Assembly: GCA_964030475.1 (NCBI GenBank)
Contig: CAXIPT010000009.1
Coordinates: 4,002,519-4,066,518 of the forward strand
DNA length: 64,000 nucleotides
Source of the DNA: Tethya wilhelma
Lineage: Eukaryota; Porifera; Demospongiae; Tethyida; Tethyidae
Reading direction: 5' to 3'
Positions 10,526-21,990 of the stretch are shown piece after piece. Position numbers and translations under genes: made by a program. Each line of letters begins with the position of its first letter. The stretch's first letter is position 1. The notes under the pieces are model-generated. The model searched no databases. It saw nothing but the letters and a program-made list of their open reading frames with translations, and was not told the DNA's origin.

Positions 10526-10874
10526 TTATATCACTGTAAAAATTTGTTGCAAACTGTGTGTTGTATTCATGCCACATTTGTCATTAGATCTGAAAATAAC
10601 TATTACTATACAGTGAATAATACTGTTATACAGTACTTCAAGCAAAATTTTCACTTTGACATATGAAATTACTATATTAATATTCATAGCACAAGATTGT
10701 GCATTGGTCCAATGATCATAACATGTCACAGCCCATCCCACTGTCACTGCTATTAGGGATATAAACAGGATCACAATGACAGCTGTCAGTGATGAAATCA
10801 TACTGCTGTCAGATGAAGGTCCCAGTGTAGGTATTGTCAATTGGTCATCGGAAGTATATGATTGTTTGGTTGTT
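10526..10874 (-). CDS. possible transmembrane exon of the SRCR gene
   Basis: The frame reads a Ser/Thr-rich stretch, then [20 protein letters not shown], then GWAVTCY and a short polar tail. That is the profile of a juxtamembrane stalk, one membrane helix and the start of a cytoplasmic tail, so it could anchor the upstream SRCR protein. A phase-2 acceptor just after 10874 would match the phase-2 donor of the NIDO exon, but the acceptor has a poor pyrimidine tract. The end at the 10526 stop may read past a donor near 10665. Confidence 0.35.
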
Positions 10875-11519
10875 CTTTATGTCCTGCACACTTTGATCTA
10901 CATTGTTGAAGTTTGTATATTGACATCATGTGCATCCCTAAAATTAATATCACGCATTTACACAGTACACAACTCTGTTTCCAATTTTTCAATATCTCTT
11001 GATCACATGCACTGCTGCAATATTTTTACAAGTTGTACATTGCCCATTATCTGTTGTGGACATGATATTTTACTGACAGTCTCACCAGGAAGACCACCTT
11101 GATACTGAGCCTGGATAAAAGCAAAGAATAAACAAAATGATGTGTTGTCTTGGTACGTACCAATAACACTGCCAAATAATTATAATATCTCAGTAATACA
11201 TACCTGAACATCGGTTGCAAGATAACATTGAATCATTAAGGAGACTAATAGAGTAACCTTGATCTTAGTACACGGACTAACCAGTCTCTGATAGTCTCCA
11301 CACTGTAGTGGTGAAAAAAGTGAATGAACAAGTAGTAAAAATTTCTGTGTAGGGTGATTTAAATGTATAATGCTAATTGGCTACAGAACCGTTGCGATGT
11401 TCATTGATTAATTATTCTGATAAGTACATGATGCAGCTGCTGCTGTTCATCTCATTAAAATCTTGCATATTTAATTTGCAACAAATAATCCAAAGTCAAT
11501 ATCCGATAGTTTGTCTTCT

Positions 11520-11554
<35 letters not shown>

Positions 11555-12261
11555 CTTCCGATTCAGCAAAGTCGACCAGTGGAAGGGGACCACCCTTTTA
11601 CTATCAGTCTGAGTTCTTCAGTGGCTTCCTCTATGGGTTATTCTCTTGGTAGTAGAAATACACTGACTGTTGTTATATTGGATGCAGACGGTGAGATTTT
11701 AACTCAATTCTGGTAGTAATTGTACCACAAACCTTCGCTATGAAGCATTTGCATGGTTATTGAAATTTACGATTTTTGTTCTTCAATCTCTCTTTCCTCA
11801 CTTTGCAGTGGCTGATTTCATTTTCAGTTTTGCGGCAGTGGCTTCCAACCCTGTTGAAATACCCTTTAATTTTCACTGAGTTATGCTATAGAAGTTGTGT
11901 ACCTTTAAGTCCAAATCAGTTTCTCGATGATCTTCATTGGTACGTACGTATTAATTTTTACTATTGCCACAGTATTCAAAACACAATAGGATGGTCAAGA
12001 GAAGGCTAGCATATGGAAACTAAGGTAGAATTTGTTAAGTTAAATACTTGAAGCTGTTACTACTGTATATAATAGCTTCACAGGATACTAAAGCAAAAAC
12101 TTACGTATAGAGTATCTTCATATTCACCATAAAATTTGAATGGAGTTGTCAATGCCAGACTCAGATATAGTTCACCATTATAAATATCAGTAACTAATAA
12201 CTCAGCATCGCCCACTCTCTCACCAAAAAGGAACAAGTCAACAGATACAGATTCCAAAGCT

Positions 12262-12349
<88 letters not shown>

Positions 12350-12368
12350 NNNNNNNNNNNNNNNNNNN

Positions 12369-12413
<45 letters not shown>

Positions 12414-15400
12414 AACCTAATGTATAGCTGAACCAGTTAACCTATACCAGTATAATTATCTAGTTTTTTTCGTACTCTATAGCTAGTGAAAGAAATAAAC
12501 ACAGAGTCAGAAAATTTGTGGAATTATTTATGATACATAGCGGAATACCTGAACAGCTTACTGCAACATCTGTGAAATGGGTACAACTGCTTGACACACG
12601 GCTGTGTTCACACTCAACAAGTGTAACATTGGATGTGGAACTACTACAAGAAACATCATTCAGCCAAATTGGGACCTCAGGCAATGCAGGAGTAAACCTG
12701 AACACAAAAATTTAATAATAGGCTCAGTGTCCTTATCATGATAACAAAGAAAAATGAGTCAGTAACAGAACATCCTGCCTACCCTAGATCATCAACATTT
12801 CCAAAAAATGAATTGCTTCCTCTGGTAAAAACACCAGTGTAGCCCAGTTGACGACAAGCAACATCAGCATCAACTGCATCAAAACCATTGGCACAGACTG
12901 TGCCCCATTCATTGTTGAGGTATACTTCTAGACGACCAGCACTGGTGTTGTACATGGAAGATGACGATACAAGTCTTACAGATTCATCTATTGTAATAGA
13001 CATAATTACTTAAGATTAATAATCAGGAATAAAATTAGATTTTATAACTTACGTTTATAACATGATAGCAGTGCACTTTGAGAATTGTAACACTGAAAAC
13101 TTTGGTACCTACACCTTTCTAGTGCGGTTTCTGACGGGGAACAGTTGAGTTGATACAACCAATTTCCATATGAACAATCATATCTAGTATAGAATGAATA
13201 TCGAATCTGACATTAACTTCATACAGGTAACAATATTATGATTGACAGTTACATAAAGTATAAGTGAAACTAATTGGCAAACATATTAACGTTAAGGAAC
13301 ATGCCACTAGCTAGTACAAGTATGGCAGCACATATCGTATTTGAGGCTGAATTGTGGCATACTGTTCTTTAGATTAATAAGCTCATAACTATATCTAATT
13401 TTAGATAAAGATATATTGTGATATAGGCACTTGAATGGTATGATTCTTGTAATTTCCCTGAAGACAACACATAAATGAAAGCTAATGAGAATTGGGGAGG
13501 AAGCCATTGACTCAGACAGCAAGAAGCACAGTTTTGGAGGATCACATCAAAATTAATGCACACCAAAACGTTACAAACTTGTCAAGTTTGTTGATACACT
13601 GTATAGCAGGAAATATTGTCAGGGATTTAATTTGAAGGTCAAAGCATATAAAAACTGTAAAAAAAAACAAACTTAGGCACACAAATATTTTGGCCACCAT
13701 ATGTTACGTGCATGTACCAATCATGAGAAAAATACTATTTTTATCACTTAGCATTCGGCAGAGCAAACTGTCAATAAATCAGCACACAAATTCATAACAG
13801 ATATGAGGATAAAATTAATGTGCATGTTAATATTACTAAAGATTTGCAAGGTACATGAGTATGCATACCCTCCAAAATAAACACGGTCAAACTTACTCCA
13901 AACTTTGTGGATAAGAGGAATAAAATGTATATCCTTCAAATCCAAGCAGCCGACAGGCAAGAGTAGCAGCAATGGAATCAAAGCCATAACTACAAACAGT
14001 TCCCCACTGGTTATTCAGAAATATCTGAAACACACCGGCATTGATTGAGTCAGGAGATGTTCCTTCAGTTGAAACTAATCGAAGAGGTGCTGAATCAGCT
14101 GAATAAATTTATAATGAACACCAATTTACATTGCAATTGATAGCATACTTTATTTTTGCTATGAAAATGCCCACTGAGAGCATATAGTGTATACTTACTG
14201 TAACATGACACTGCAACATCTTGAGCGTGACTACAGTCCAATGACTCATTGAAAGTACATCCACTCACAATTGAAAAACTTGATGATGATGTACAGTTAA
14301 CCAATGTCAACCATATGGGTACATCCGATGAGGCTGGGCTGTACCTGAGATATAATATTCAGTGATAGCACTATAGTATCATGGCTTAGTGGAAAATATA
14401 TAGGAATCAATATTATACAGTGATACAATGAAAGAGAGCAAATGTGTGTTTGTCACTACTGCTCATTTGGATAGTTGTGTGTATAATAATATTATATGAA
14501 TGTGTGAACGTTGATGTGGAACAACATGCTTAAAATAATTATTAGCTCTTTTGCTCTGCTGTACACTATCTTTATTTAGTGCAAGAAAAATTGAAAAAAA
14601 AATTAACATACCCAAGGTTAATAGCACTACCAAAACTGGTTTCTCCTGAATTTACACTTAAGTATCCAAGTTGATGACAAGCAACATCAGCATCAACAAA
14701 ATCAAAACCATTGGCACAGACTGTGCCCCATTCATTGTTGAGGTATACCTCTAGACGACCAGCACTAGTAGCATAGGTTGAGGATGATGAGACCAGTCTA
14801 AGAGAGCCATCTAAATTTTGTACAACACGTTATAGGGAAGAAAAATAGATAATTTCATAATAATAATATTATGTTGTTGAGACTGCACCACATCCCTTGC
14901 ATTCATTAATTCCCATATGCATGGAACTTAAAGATATGCACTAACAATGCCTGAAGCAAATCAATACTAACTAACTGTAGTGCTAATACACTTTATTATT
15001 AATTTTAAAACTAAAATTAGCTATTTAGAAAACTAAAATTAGCTATTAATAAAACTAAAATTAGCTATTTAGCTATATTTATTCATATGCAATTGGCTAT
15101 GAATATAAAGTGCAACCACATTAGGCCTCTCATGTAGAGCTGATCACCATAGATCAGTATACCTTTATAACACGATAATGCAACATCTTTGCTGTGGTCA
15201 CAATCATTGTTGGCCACACCACTGTGTTGACATCTCTCCAGTGTTGTATCAGAGGAGGTACAGCCAAGATCAGAGAGCCAGATAGGAACACCACTGGGAG
15301 CTGGAACATAGCTGCAAAAATTAATTAAAAAGGGAGGGATAATAACAAAAGCAAACCGTTTTGCCGGCATGTGTCTGTCATAGCCACAATCTCAAACTTT

Positions 15401-18400
15401 TTATGTCAAAACATACACATACCCAAATTCTTGGAGCCCATTTGTGTTGAAAAACACATATCCTTCAAATCCCATTTGACGACAAGCAACTGTAGCATCA
15501 TTAGCATCAAATCCATCACGACAAATTGTTCCCCACTCATTATCTAGCAAAATTTCAAGCCGACCAGCATTGATATCAGGATGTCCTCTTCCTTGATTGG
15601 ATACAAGGCGCAAATTAGCTGGATCTGTAAAGATAATATGACAATGATAAAATTCTATAGAATTTATTTTATTAGCACAAGTGCATGTTATCTTGATTAT
15701 ACTTACCACTTACACAGGATAGGGCAACATCTTGAGAGTGAGTGCAGTCATTCGTAACCAGGCTGTGACTACATCCAAGGAGAGTTGTGTCAGAAGTAGA
15801 GCATGTAACATCATCCAACCAGATGGGTGCATTAGGTGAGGCAAAGCTACATATTTGATGAAAAATAATATTATTGTCAAGCTCATAGATAATGAACTGT
15901 TAATACCATACAGGGTGGATAATGGAAAATTTCATCAGCTTTAAACAAAAAAACAAAGTTTCTAATACAGCGGCTTGTGGCCTTGTTAGACTAAGTCAGC
16001 CTTCTTCTAAACTATGTTAATGTCAAAACAACTCTTAAATTGAGAGTTGAAAATAATGTTTCAGATTAATATTAATTGAGTTTGGTGGCCAATGGAAAAT
16101 TATTGCTGTACTCTCCAATAAAATCAATGGTCACATGTTGTACTTTCCGTTATTCTGACTGACACACATGGCTTATAAGCAGTATCATGTCGTTTTCTGA
16201 AAGGTACAGTATTATTTCATTACTTGTTGTTGAAAGCTCAGTCTAGAGCAAGTTATGTAAAGGTGTTCACACAGTCACAATATCAGATGTAAAATAAAGG
16301 AGACTGAAACTAGCATTAATTTTGGAAGAAAAAGGAGCAATTCTTCTTGATTTTAATCAAATGCCACCAGAAGTTTGTACTTAAACTTTTCTGCTTACTA
16401 TGATGTTAGTACTCGTGAAGACTTATCCCCTTCCCAATTAAGGGATAAGTCTTCAGTTGATCTCATGCACTACTATTTAGATGGAAATAATGACTATCAA
16501 GAAAGTATAATTATGAAGAAAAATACAATTTAAATTGGACAATTTGTGCATGTATAATCATGCATACATGGCGGCAAAAATATTGGTGCAGACTTGCAAA
16601 TTGGTGTTATATTATAATCAGAATATCATTCTTACCCATGAGTATCTGTAATATTGCCATATGATTCCTGCCCAATTGAAACACCGAAGTATCCCAGTTG
16701 ACGACATGCTACATCAGCATCAGTGAAATTAAATCCCTTGCTGCACACTGTCCCCCATTCACCATTGAGGTATATCTCTAATCGTCCATTGCTAGTAGGA
16801 AACCTGGACGATGACACAAGTCTCAAGGATCCACCTAGTTAATATATAAAATGTTTTGCATACATGCACAAGTAGTTTACCAATCAGGTTTGTAAACTGT
16901 GTGAAGCATTCACGAAAGTATGAGACACATTGGACTATATTTGTAGGCTGTCTTATATGACTAGCTGAATTGATAAAATCATACACTTTTCATGCAAAAA
17001 GCAGCTATACTATAGAAGCTTAATTCATCTTCTGTCAATAGATTAGTTGTTCTTATGTGTATTCTCAGTTAGAACACCATAAAATACTTTCTCAGCCTGA
17101 CCCTTCTTAAGCGTAATTATGACAAAACTTACCATGCACTCAATCATTACACTGAGATGAATAGCAAAATTTGGACCACATTTTAAAGTCATTAATTTAT
17201 TTTTTAAAGCTACCTATACTACATAGTGGGAAAGTTTTGCAGTGTCTAACTTTCGAGAATATGTCCCTTATCAATTTTTCGGTTTAACTTTCGCGAATGG
17301 GTTGTGTGATGCCCATGCATATAGTATATATGTTACAGAGAATTTTGTGGATTGATTGTGAACTGTGAAAATAGCAAAAGTTAAACCCTGCAAAACTTTC
17401 CCACTATAAAAATTATATGGTAGATATAATAGATCTTTGAAGAAAGTGCAAAAAAAAAGGAGACGTGCAACTTTTCAATGCTTTCTGATCCATGATCGAG
17501 TCATCACAGTTCTCTAAACATGTGGAGGTACAGGCTACATAATATTCTAGATATTTTGGTCAACCTCAGACAAATTAATGGATGTGACGAAAAGTGTCAG
17601 GTGTCACAGTATAAATTTCTACTAGGTGGAGGCATGCAACTGCAAGCTCAAGGAAATACAGTATAATACTTGGAGATCCAAGACAAGTTATGAGATTGTA
17701 AATCAGTGTTATGATCTTTTGATGTGTGACTACAGCTACTCTTTCCTTGTAGTAATTACTGGCCCTTGGATTGATGTCATGCACTGATGATCATAATCAT
17801 TGTAGAGTCTATGATCTATATACATAATACATGCAGTACTGTACACATATACAGTACAATAGAACCTGCATACAAATCTATAATACATAATTTTTATAAA
17901 TATAACTATTAATTTTGACAAGCATTTATCATCATTTACCTCTGTAGCACGAGAGAATTACATCTCGATAATGACGGCAGAATCTCAGATTAACTTCTCG
18001 GTCACAATTTTCAATAGTTGTATCATTAAGTGTACATCGAAGTTCGCCAAGCCAAATTGGTACTGTATCATTATCCACACTGAGACTAACAGAAGAATTG
18101 AAAATTCAATAAATTATCATAGGAGACAATAACTATCCCAACATTGAGATATGTTGTAGGCTACAAACCTCGATCCATAATTTTTCTATAATTTTATAAT
18201 TAGCTAGTTATTAAGTGTTTAAACAGTTACTATAAGCCTGAGGGCTGGTGCTGAGTTTAGTAGTATATACAGTGTTGAGTGATAATTGACCAGTCTTGGC
18301 AATCTAAAGCAGTTGAGCAGTGTGAATTATGGTGGCAATATCATGATTGGACAGAAAATTTTGATAGGTAGGTAATACATCTCTTTTGGTTGGATTCTGG

Positions 18401-19335
18401 CACACTGCATGACACAGAGCTATGTGAAGGCTATTTTTTTCTTTTCTCATGGATCAAATCCTGCTTTGAATTGCTGATGACATCAATACAAGATCATGTA
18501 TGATTGCTATAGTATTTTGAAGGTGGATTATTCACTCAGCAAATATTGTGTTTAAACCTCAGATACTTATAACCTTAAAATGAACACTGACATATAGAAG
18601 AAGGTTTCAAGCCAAAGTGAATTCAACTGATCTAGACTTGGCCCACATGTAGAGCATCTAGTCCGCAGACAACATGCAGTCAAAACGGGGAACAAAACCT
18701 ATTTAGAATCATTACCCATCATCTGGGTATCTTCCTTAGCAGATAATATAATACAACACTTCAAAGGCAATCATTAACTCAAGATGTCACCATACATATG
18801 TAGTAAGTGTAGGGTTTTCAAGTCCAACATGTGCATGCTACAATTATATCACATCACTGCATTATCATGGGGTGGCTAGAGGAGTCATGCACTTAGCCAA
18901 GAGATTGGAAGCCTATACATGCTGATACAAAGGAATAAATTAAAGTTCCTCTGACACAAGTATAGTAATAATTAAGTTAGTTGTTTCCAAATTGTTTGAT
19001 AAGAGATCGAGGTGGAGCCTTAAGTTTCTGTAAGCATATATGCCGTCAACTGTGCACTTACCAATACAATGGGGCTAACTTAATCATTATACACTCCATG
19101 CATATGGCGCTAGAATTATCTTACCCAGCTGGGGTGGCTCTTACTGTAACAACAGTAGAATAGTAGGTATATCCATCAAATCCCAACTGACGACATGCAA
19201 CAGTAGCATCATTGCCATCAAATCCAGAACCACACACTGTGCCCCACTGATTATTTAGGAACACCTCAAGACGACCAGCATTGTTGCCTATGAAGTCTGG
19301 GCCTAAAACAGGCACCAGCCTGAGAGGAGCAGGGT
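10526..19335 (-). CDS. multi-SRCR scavenger-receptor-type gene (partial)
   Basis: This minus-strand gene encodes six scavenger receptor cysteine-rich domains in a row, then the first exon of a NIDO domain and possibly a membrane-anchor exon. Each SRCR domain is split over two exons with six cysteines in total (two in the first exon, four in the second). That is the group A pattern. First exons run 19125-19335, 16636-16834, 15423-15624, 14612-14810, 13897-14098 and 12783-12987. Second exons run 17940-18085, 15707-15846, 15163-15311, 14199-14344, 13063-13193 and 12549-12697. Domain borders are phase 1 throughout, so domains can be added without a frame change. Such proteins are usually extracellular ligand-binding receptors. 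The 5' end with its signal peptide was not found, and the 3' end is uncertain. Confidence 0.85.
11255..11345. mobile_element. fragment of composite element A/B, inverted
   Basis: The sequence from GACTAACCAGTCTCTGATAG to AGTGAATGAACAAGTAGTAA is the reverse orientation of the body junction seen at 22.38-22.45 kb. Confidence 0.5.
11522..11550. repeat. (CA)n microsatellite
   Basis: Fourteen to fifteen CA units. The neighbourhood 11.1-12.1 kb has no recognisable exon, although the rest of a NIDO domain would be expected there. Confidence 0.95.
12105..12259 (-). CDS. NIDO domain, first exon only
   Basis: The exon reads [17 protein letters not shown], then [15 protein letters not shown]. It aligns by eye with exon 1 of the complete NIDO domain at 52469-52605 (SADLFLFGEKFGDTVV, QFKFYGELENVLY). 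NIDO is the extracellular domain of nidogen and related matrix proteins. The donor is GTAAG at 12104. The following NIDO exons (NSNG-x-x-SF, then the segment with DIQWG) were not found downstream. The acceptor lies directly beside a TG/CA microsatellite. Confidence 0.8.
12264..12408. repeat. (TG)n microsatellite with assembly gap
   Basis: TG repeats at 12264-12349 and 12369-12408 surround 19 undetermined bases (12350-12368). The true length is unknown. On the gene strand this CA tract sits where the acceptor pyrimidine tract of the NIDO exon should be. Confidence 0.95.
12549..12987 (-). CDS. SRCR domain 6
   Basis: Exon 12783-12987 reads [29 protein letters not shown] and [11 protein letters not shown]. 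Exon 12549-12697 reads [10 protein letters not shown] and [11 protein letters not shown]. Acceptor ACAATAG, donors GTAGGC and GTATTCC. It belongs to the second of two alternating SRCR types in this gene. Confidence 0.9.
13063..14098 (-). CDS. SRCR domain 5, divergent second half
   Basis: Exon 13897-14098 reads [22 protein letters not shown] and [19 protein letters not shown]. Exon 13063-13193 reads [20 protein letters not shown] and ends SALLSCYKR. The second half lacks the usual PIWL-x-x-V/L-x-C start and the H-x-x-DVA-x-SC ending but keeps its cysteines. The intron of about 700 bp is the longest within domains 3-6. Confidence 0.85.
14199..14810 (-). CDS. SRCR domain 4
   Basis: Exon 14612-14810 reads [19 protein letters not shown] and [25 protein letters not shown] is changed to CHQLG. 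Exon 14199-14344 reads [10 protein letters not shown] and [12 protein letters not shown]. It is second type, and close to domain 6 over the first exon. Confidence 0.9.
15004..15073. repeat. short tandem repeat, about 26-bp unit
   Basis: Three copies of AAAACTAAAATTAGCTATT lie in the intron between SRCR domains 4 and 3. Confidence 0.8.
15163..15624 (-). CDS. SRCR domain 3
   Basis: Exon 15423-15624 reads [31 protein letters not shown] and [12 protein letters not shown]. Exon 15163-15311 reads [12 protein letters not shown] and [13 protein letters not shown]. It is first type. Acceptors are TTTACAG and TTTTGCAG. Confidence 0.92.
15707..16834 (-). CDS. SRCR domain 2
   Basis: Exon 16636-16834 reads [19 protein letters not shown] and [19 protein letters not shown]. 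Exon 15707-15846 reads [10 protein letters not shown] and [13 protein letters not shown]. It is second type. A hairpin (16416-16429 with 16442-16455) lies in its intron. Confidence 0.92.
17223..17407. mobile_element. MITE with 20-bp terminal inverted repeats, TA target
   Basis: ATAGTGGGAAAGTTTTGCAG (17223-17242) and its exact reverse complement (17388-17407) bound 185 bp. Reading the element from GTGGGAAAG leaves TA on both sides, as in Tc1/mariner-type elements. Confidence 0.75.
17940..19335 (-). CDS. SRCR domain 1
   Basis: Exon 19125-19335 reads [32 protein letters not shown] and [14 protein letters not shown]. Its donor GTAAGATAA follows GCTGG. Exon 17940-18085 reads [11 protein letters not shown] and [13 protein letters not shown]. 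It is first type. No earlier SRCR exon or signal peptide was found above 19335. Confidence 0.9.
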
Positions 19336-21990
19336 CTGTAATTAAGTGAACAAATCAAGCTTAATTCACACAGTACACAAGACTACTGTAGATAGTAACA
19401 TGTTATTAGTCTCACAGACCACTGTCCCAGTGTGGTTAATTAGCTTTTATTAGCAGATTCTCTTAACCACAAGTATGCATGTGCCACATTATTGGGCACT
19501 ATACTTCAATGACATGGACCAGGCAGATTTCTTGTAATAATTAATTAATAATTTTATATAGTTCTGCTCATCATTTTAATTATAGTGCACAGAGAGGGCT
19601 TAATTTACAAGGCTAGAACACAAGTACAACATCAGTACCAAATTATTGCAAGATATTAATGTAAGTGTGGGCAAAGCCTGGTCTTAAAAATCACGGTACC
19701 ATGCATGAGTGGATGCCAAGGGCATATGGGTGCCAGGCAGGAAGGTAGATGTATTAGAGACAGCTTGATTGTTGGAGTAAGCATAATTATAGAAAGTTAT
19801 CAACAGCATTGAATGAGTGCATGATATAAACTAGATATAGACTCAGCAATCACAATCACTATATTCATAGTTTGGCCGTGACTTCAGTGAGGATAAGTAT
19901 TCATAGTCTGGCACATCAGTGAGTCAACTATCTGTATAACTGCCAAAGCCAGGAATCTCGTCAGCATGTTGTACTAACTCATTGACTGCATGAGACATCT
20001 ATCCTGTGATGTATCTCTAACGTGCACTATTAACCTCATCTTAATTGAATATGTATGTCATCTGTAGGACACTGACCCCCTTGACCCCTTCTCCTCCCAC
20101 ACAGAAAAGGTTAATTGCTTGTAATTAATTTTAAAAGTGGATTTAGACTATGACTATTATTAGCCTTATTGCTTACACAACTGAACATCCCAAAGCATAA
20201 TTTAGAACAATTAAGAAGACTAAAATACTTAATAATTGAAGCTCAATCACTATATATACTAATAATTATTATGATCTATAATACATACAGTGAAACAAAT
20301 CACAATCAGAGACGGCATGTCCATGGGTTTTTACGTGTCATAAAAGCCTATAAATAATGCATGGTGGCATTAAATATACTAATCAGGTCTACATCTTGTC
20401 AAAAAATTATAAGATGCTGAAAAAAATAGCCAACAAAAGACTCTGAGCAGTTCATGCATCATTATAAGATTCTATGTATTTTGATTATAATAACTACGAC
20501 CACTTTTTGGGTAATTTCGATAGATATAGCACCTCATCATAAAATAACCATTTCACTGTGTGCCTCTATAAAATCCACTAAAGTACTGTTATTGATCTGT
20601 AGTTTGTAAACTTACTAAAATGCCTGATCATGCAACTTCGCAATTTTTTGAGTTTAACGTCTATAAAATAATTACAACAGTATATACTGGAAAAAAAAGG
20701 CTTGCATGCATTTTTTTGGGCCATGATCAGACACAATTTATTTTAATGAATACCATCACAATACAGTGGTCCAAATTTGGTTTTAGCTGGAGTTTGCACC
20801 TACCCTAGATACTAGGGGTTAACCTAATGAGTTTGTACTATAATTTATCAGTCAACTCTCAATATTGTGGTAAAATGTTTATCATGCTGGTTTCACTTGT
20901 CAATGATACTATTTAGCTAACTTGAAGTTATCAGTTAAATTTTTAACCCATCAAATACCGGGCAGTAAATTCAACATTTGAATAAAGAGTCTATTAGACC
21001 ATTACAGTTGAGTGCATGGTTTTTAGTTATAAATGAGCCTCAATACAGCAGGTGAACACTGTGAAAAGCCTAGCTCACATGCAACCTACCAATTGCAGAA
21101 CTTGCTATTGCCTGCATCCACAGCATAGTTACTGTAATAACTCTGATGAGCTTTTCAACCTCCATAATATTATGACTGGCGTGCTTGTCACCGGGCGGGT
21201 GGCGCAAAAGTGCTTTAAAGTTCAAGAGTCAAGTGCATGTTCGTTTTGACGTTTCGTGACGCTTTATATAGCAGTCGCGAGCTAGCTTGAGGGGTCACCG
21301 TCGCGGGCCCGGACTGTATAATTTATTGCGTAGACGCCGCGTAAGAAATATTTTGGCGAGGTATGAGGTTCCGCCCACTTACGTGCATAAATTACGTGAC
21401 GTCACATGCAGAATATAATGCGCATGCACATCAGACACTGTTCACCGTAGTATGCTCCACCATGCAGGCTATATATATACCGACCCAAACATTAACATGC
21501 TATATACAGCTCTAGCTGTTGCTCTACCAAGACAATAATACAACAGCAAAAGACTTAGTATTGAAACTGCCGGGAAGAGCTAGTTTTCCAATTCATTGCA
21601 ATGTGCATTCAAACGAGAGAAAAAGTCAGTATCTTGTGGATTTGAATTGGGATCGAGCTTGCTCTCAATTTCTATGGCAATGGTAAACAATTAAGACAAT
21701 CTGTGAAAACTAAATCTGTGGATTCCTGAAATGTATTTGCAGCAAATCCTCAAACTTCGTTTCCGAGCTTGAAAAAAAGTCCTATAAGCAAATTAAGTAA
21801 TGTCTGTTTGTGTGTGTGTGTGTGTGTGTGTACGTGTGTGTGTGTGTGTGTGTGTGTGCATGTGTGTGTGATACCGGAAGAAATGACTCTGAGCGAAAAT
21901 CAGTGCTACTATTTCTCTGGACTGTGGAGAATGCAAGCTATAAGATAAGAATGACTAAAGAGCTAGCTTATACAGTGCTAGGATAAATAA
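19336..21990. other. no gene recognised; possible promoter-like patch
   Basis: Mostly AT-rich DNA with no supportable exon. At about 21180-21480 the sequence turns GC- and CpG-richer and contains TTTATATAGC, a CRE-like ACGTGACGTCAC at about 21393-21404 and the palindrome ATGCGCATGC. It could hold a promoter, but no gene start was linked to it. Confidence 0.25.
21809..21868. repeat. imperfect (TG)n microsatellite
   Basis: TG repeats broken by TACG and a CA. Confidence 0.9.

Noticed and set aside
10776..11102. 108-codon plus-strand frame
   Set aside because: It overlaps the possible transmembrane exon on the minus strand and has no pattern of its own.
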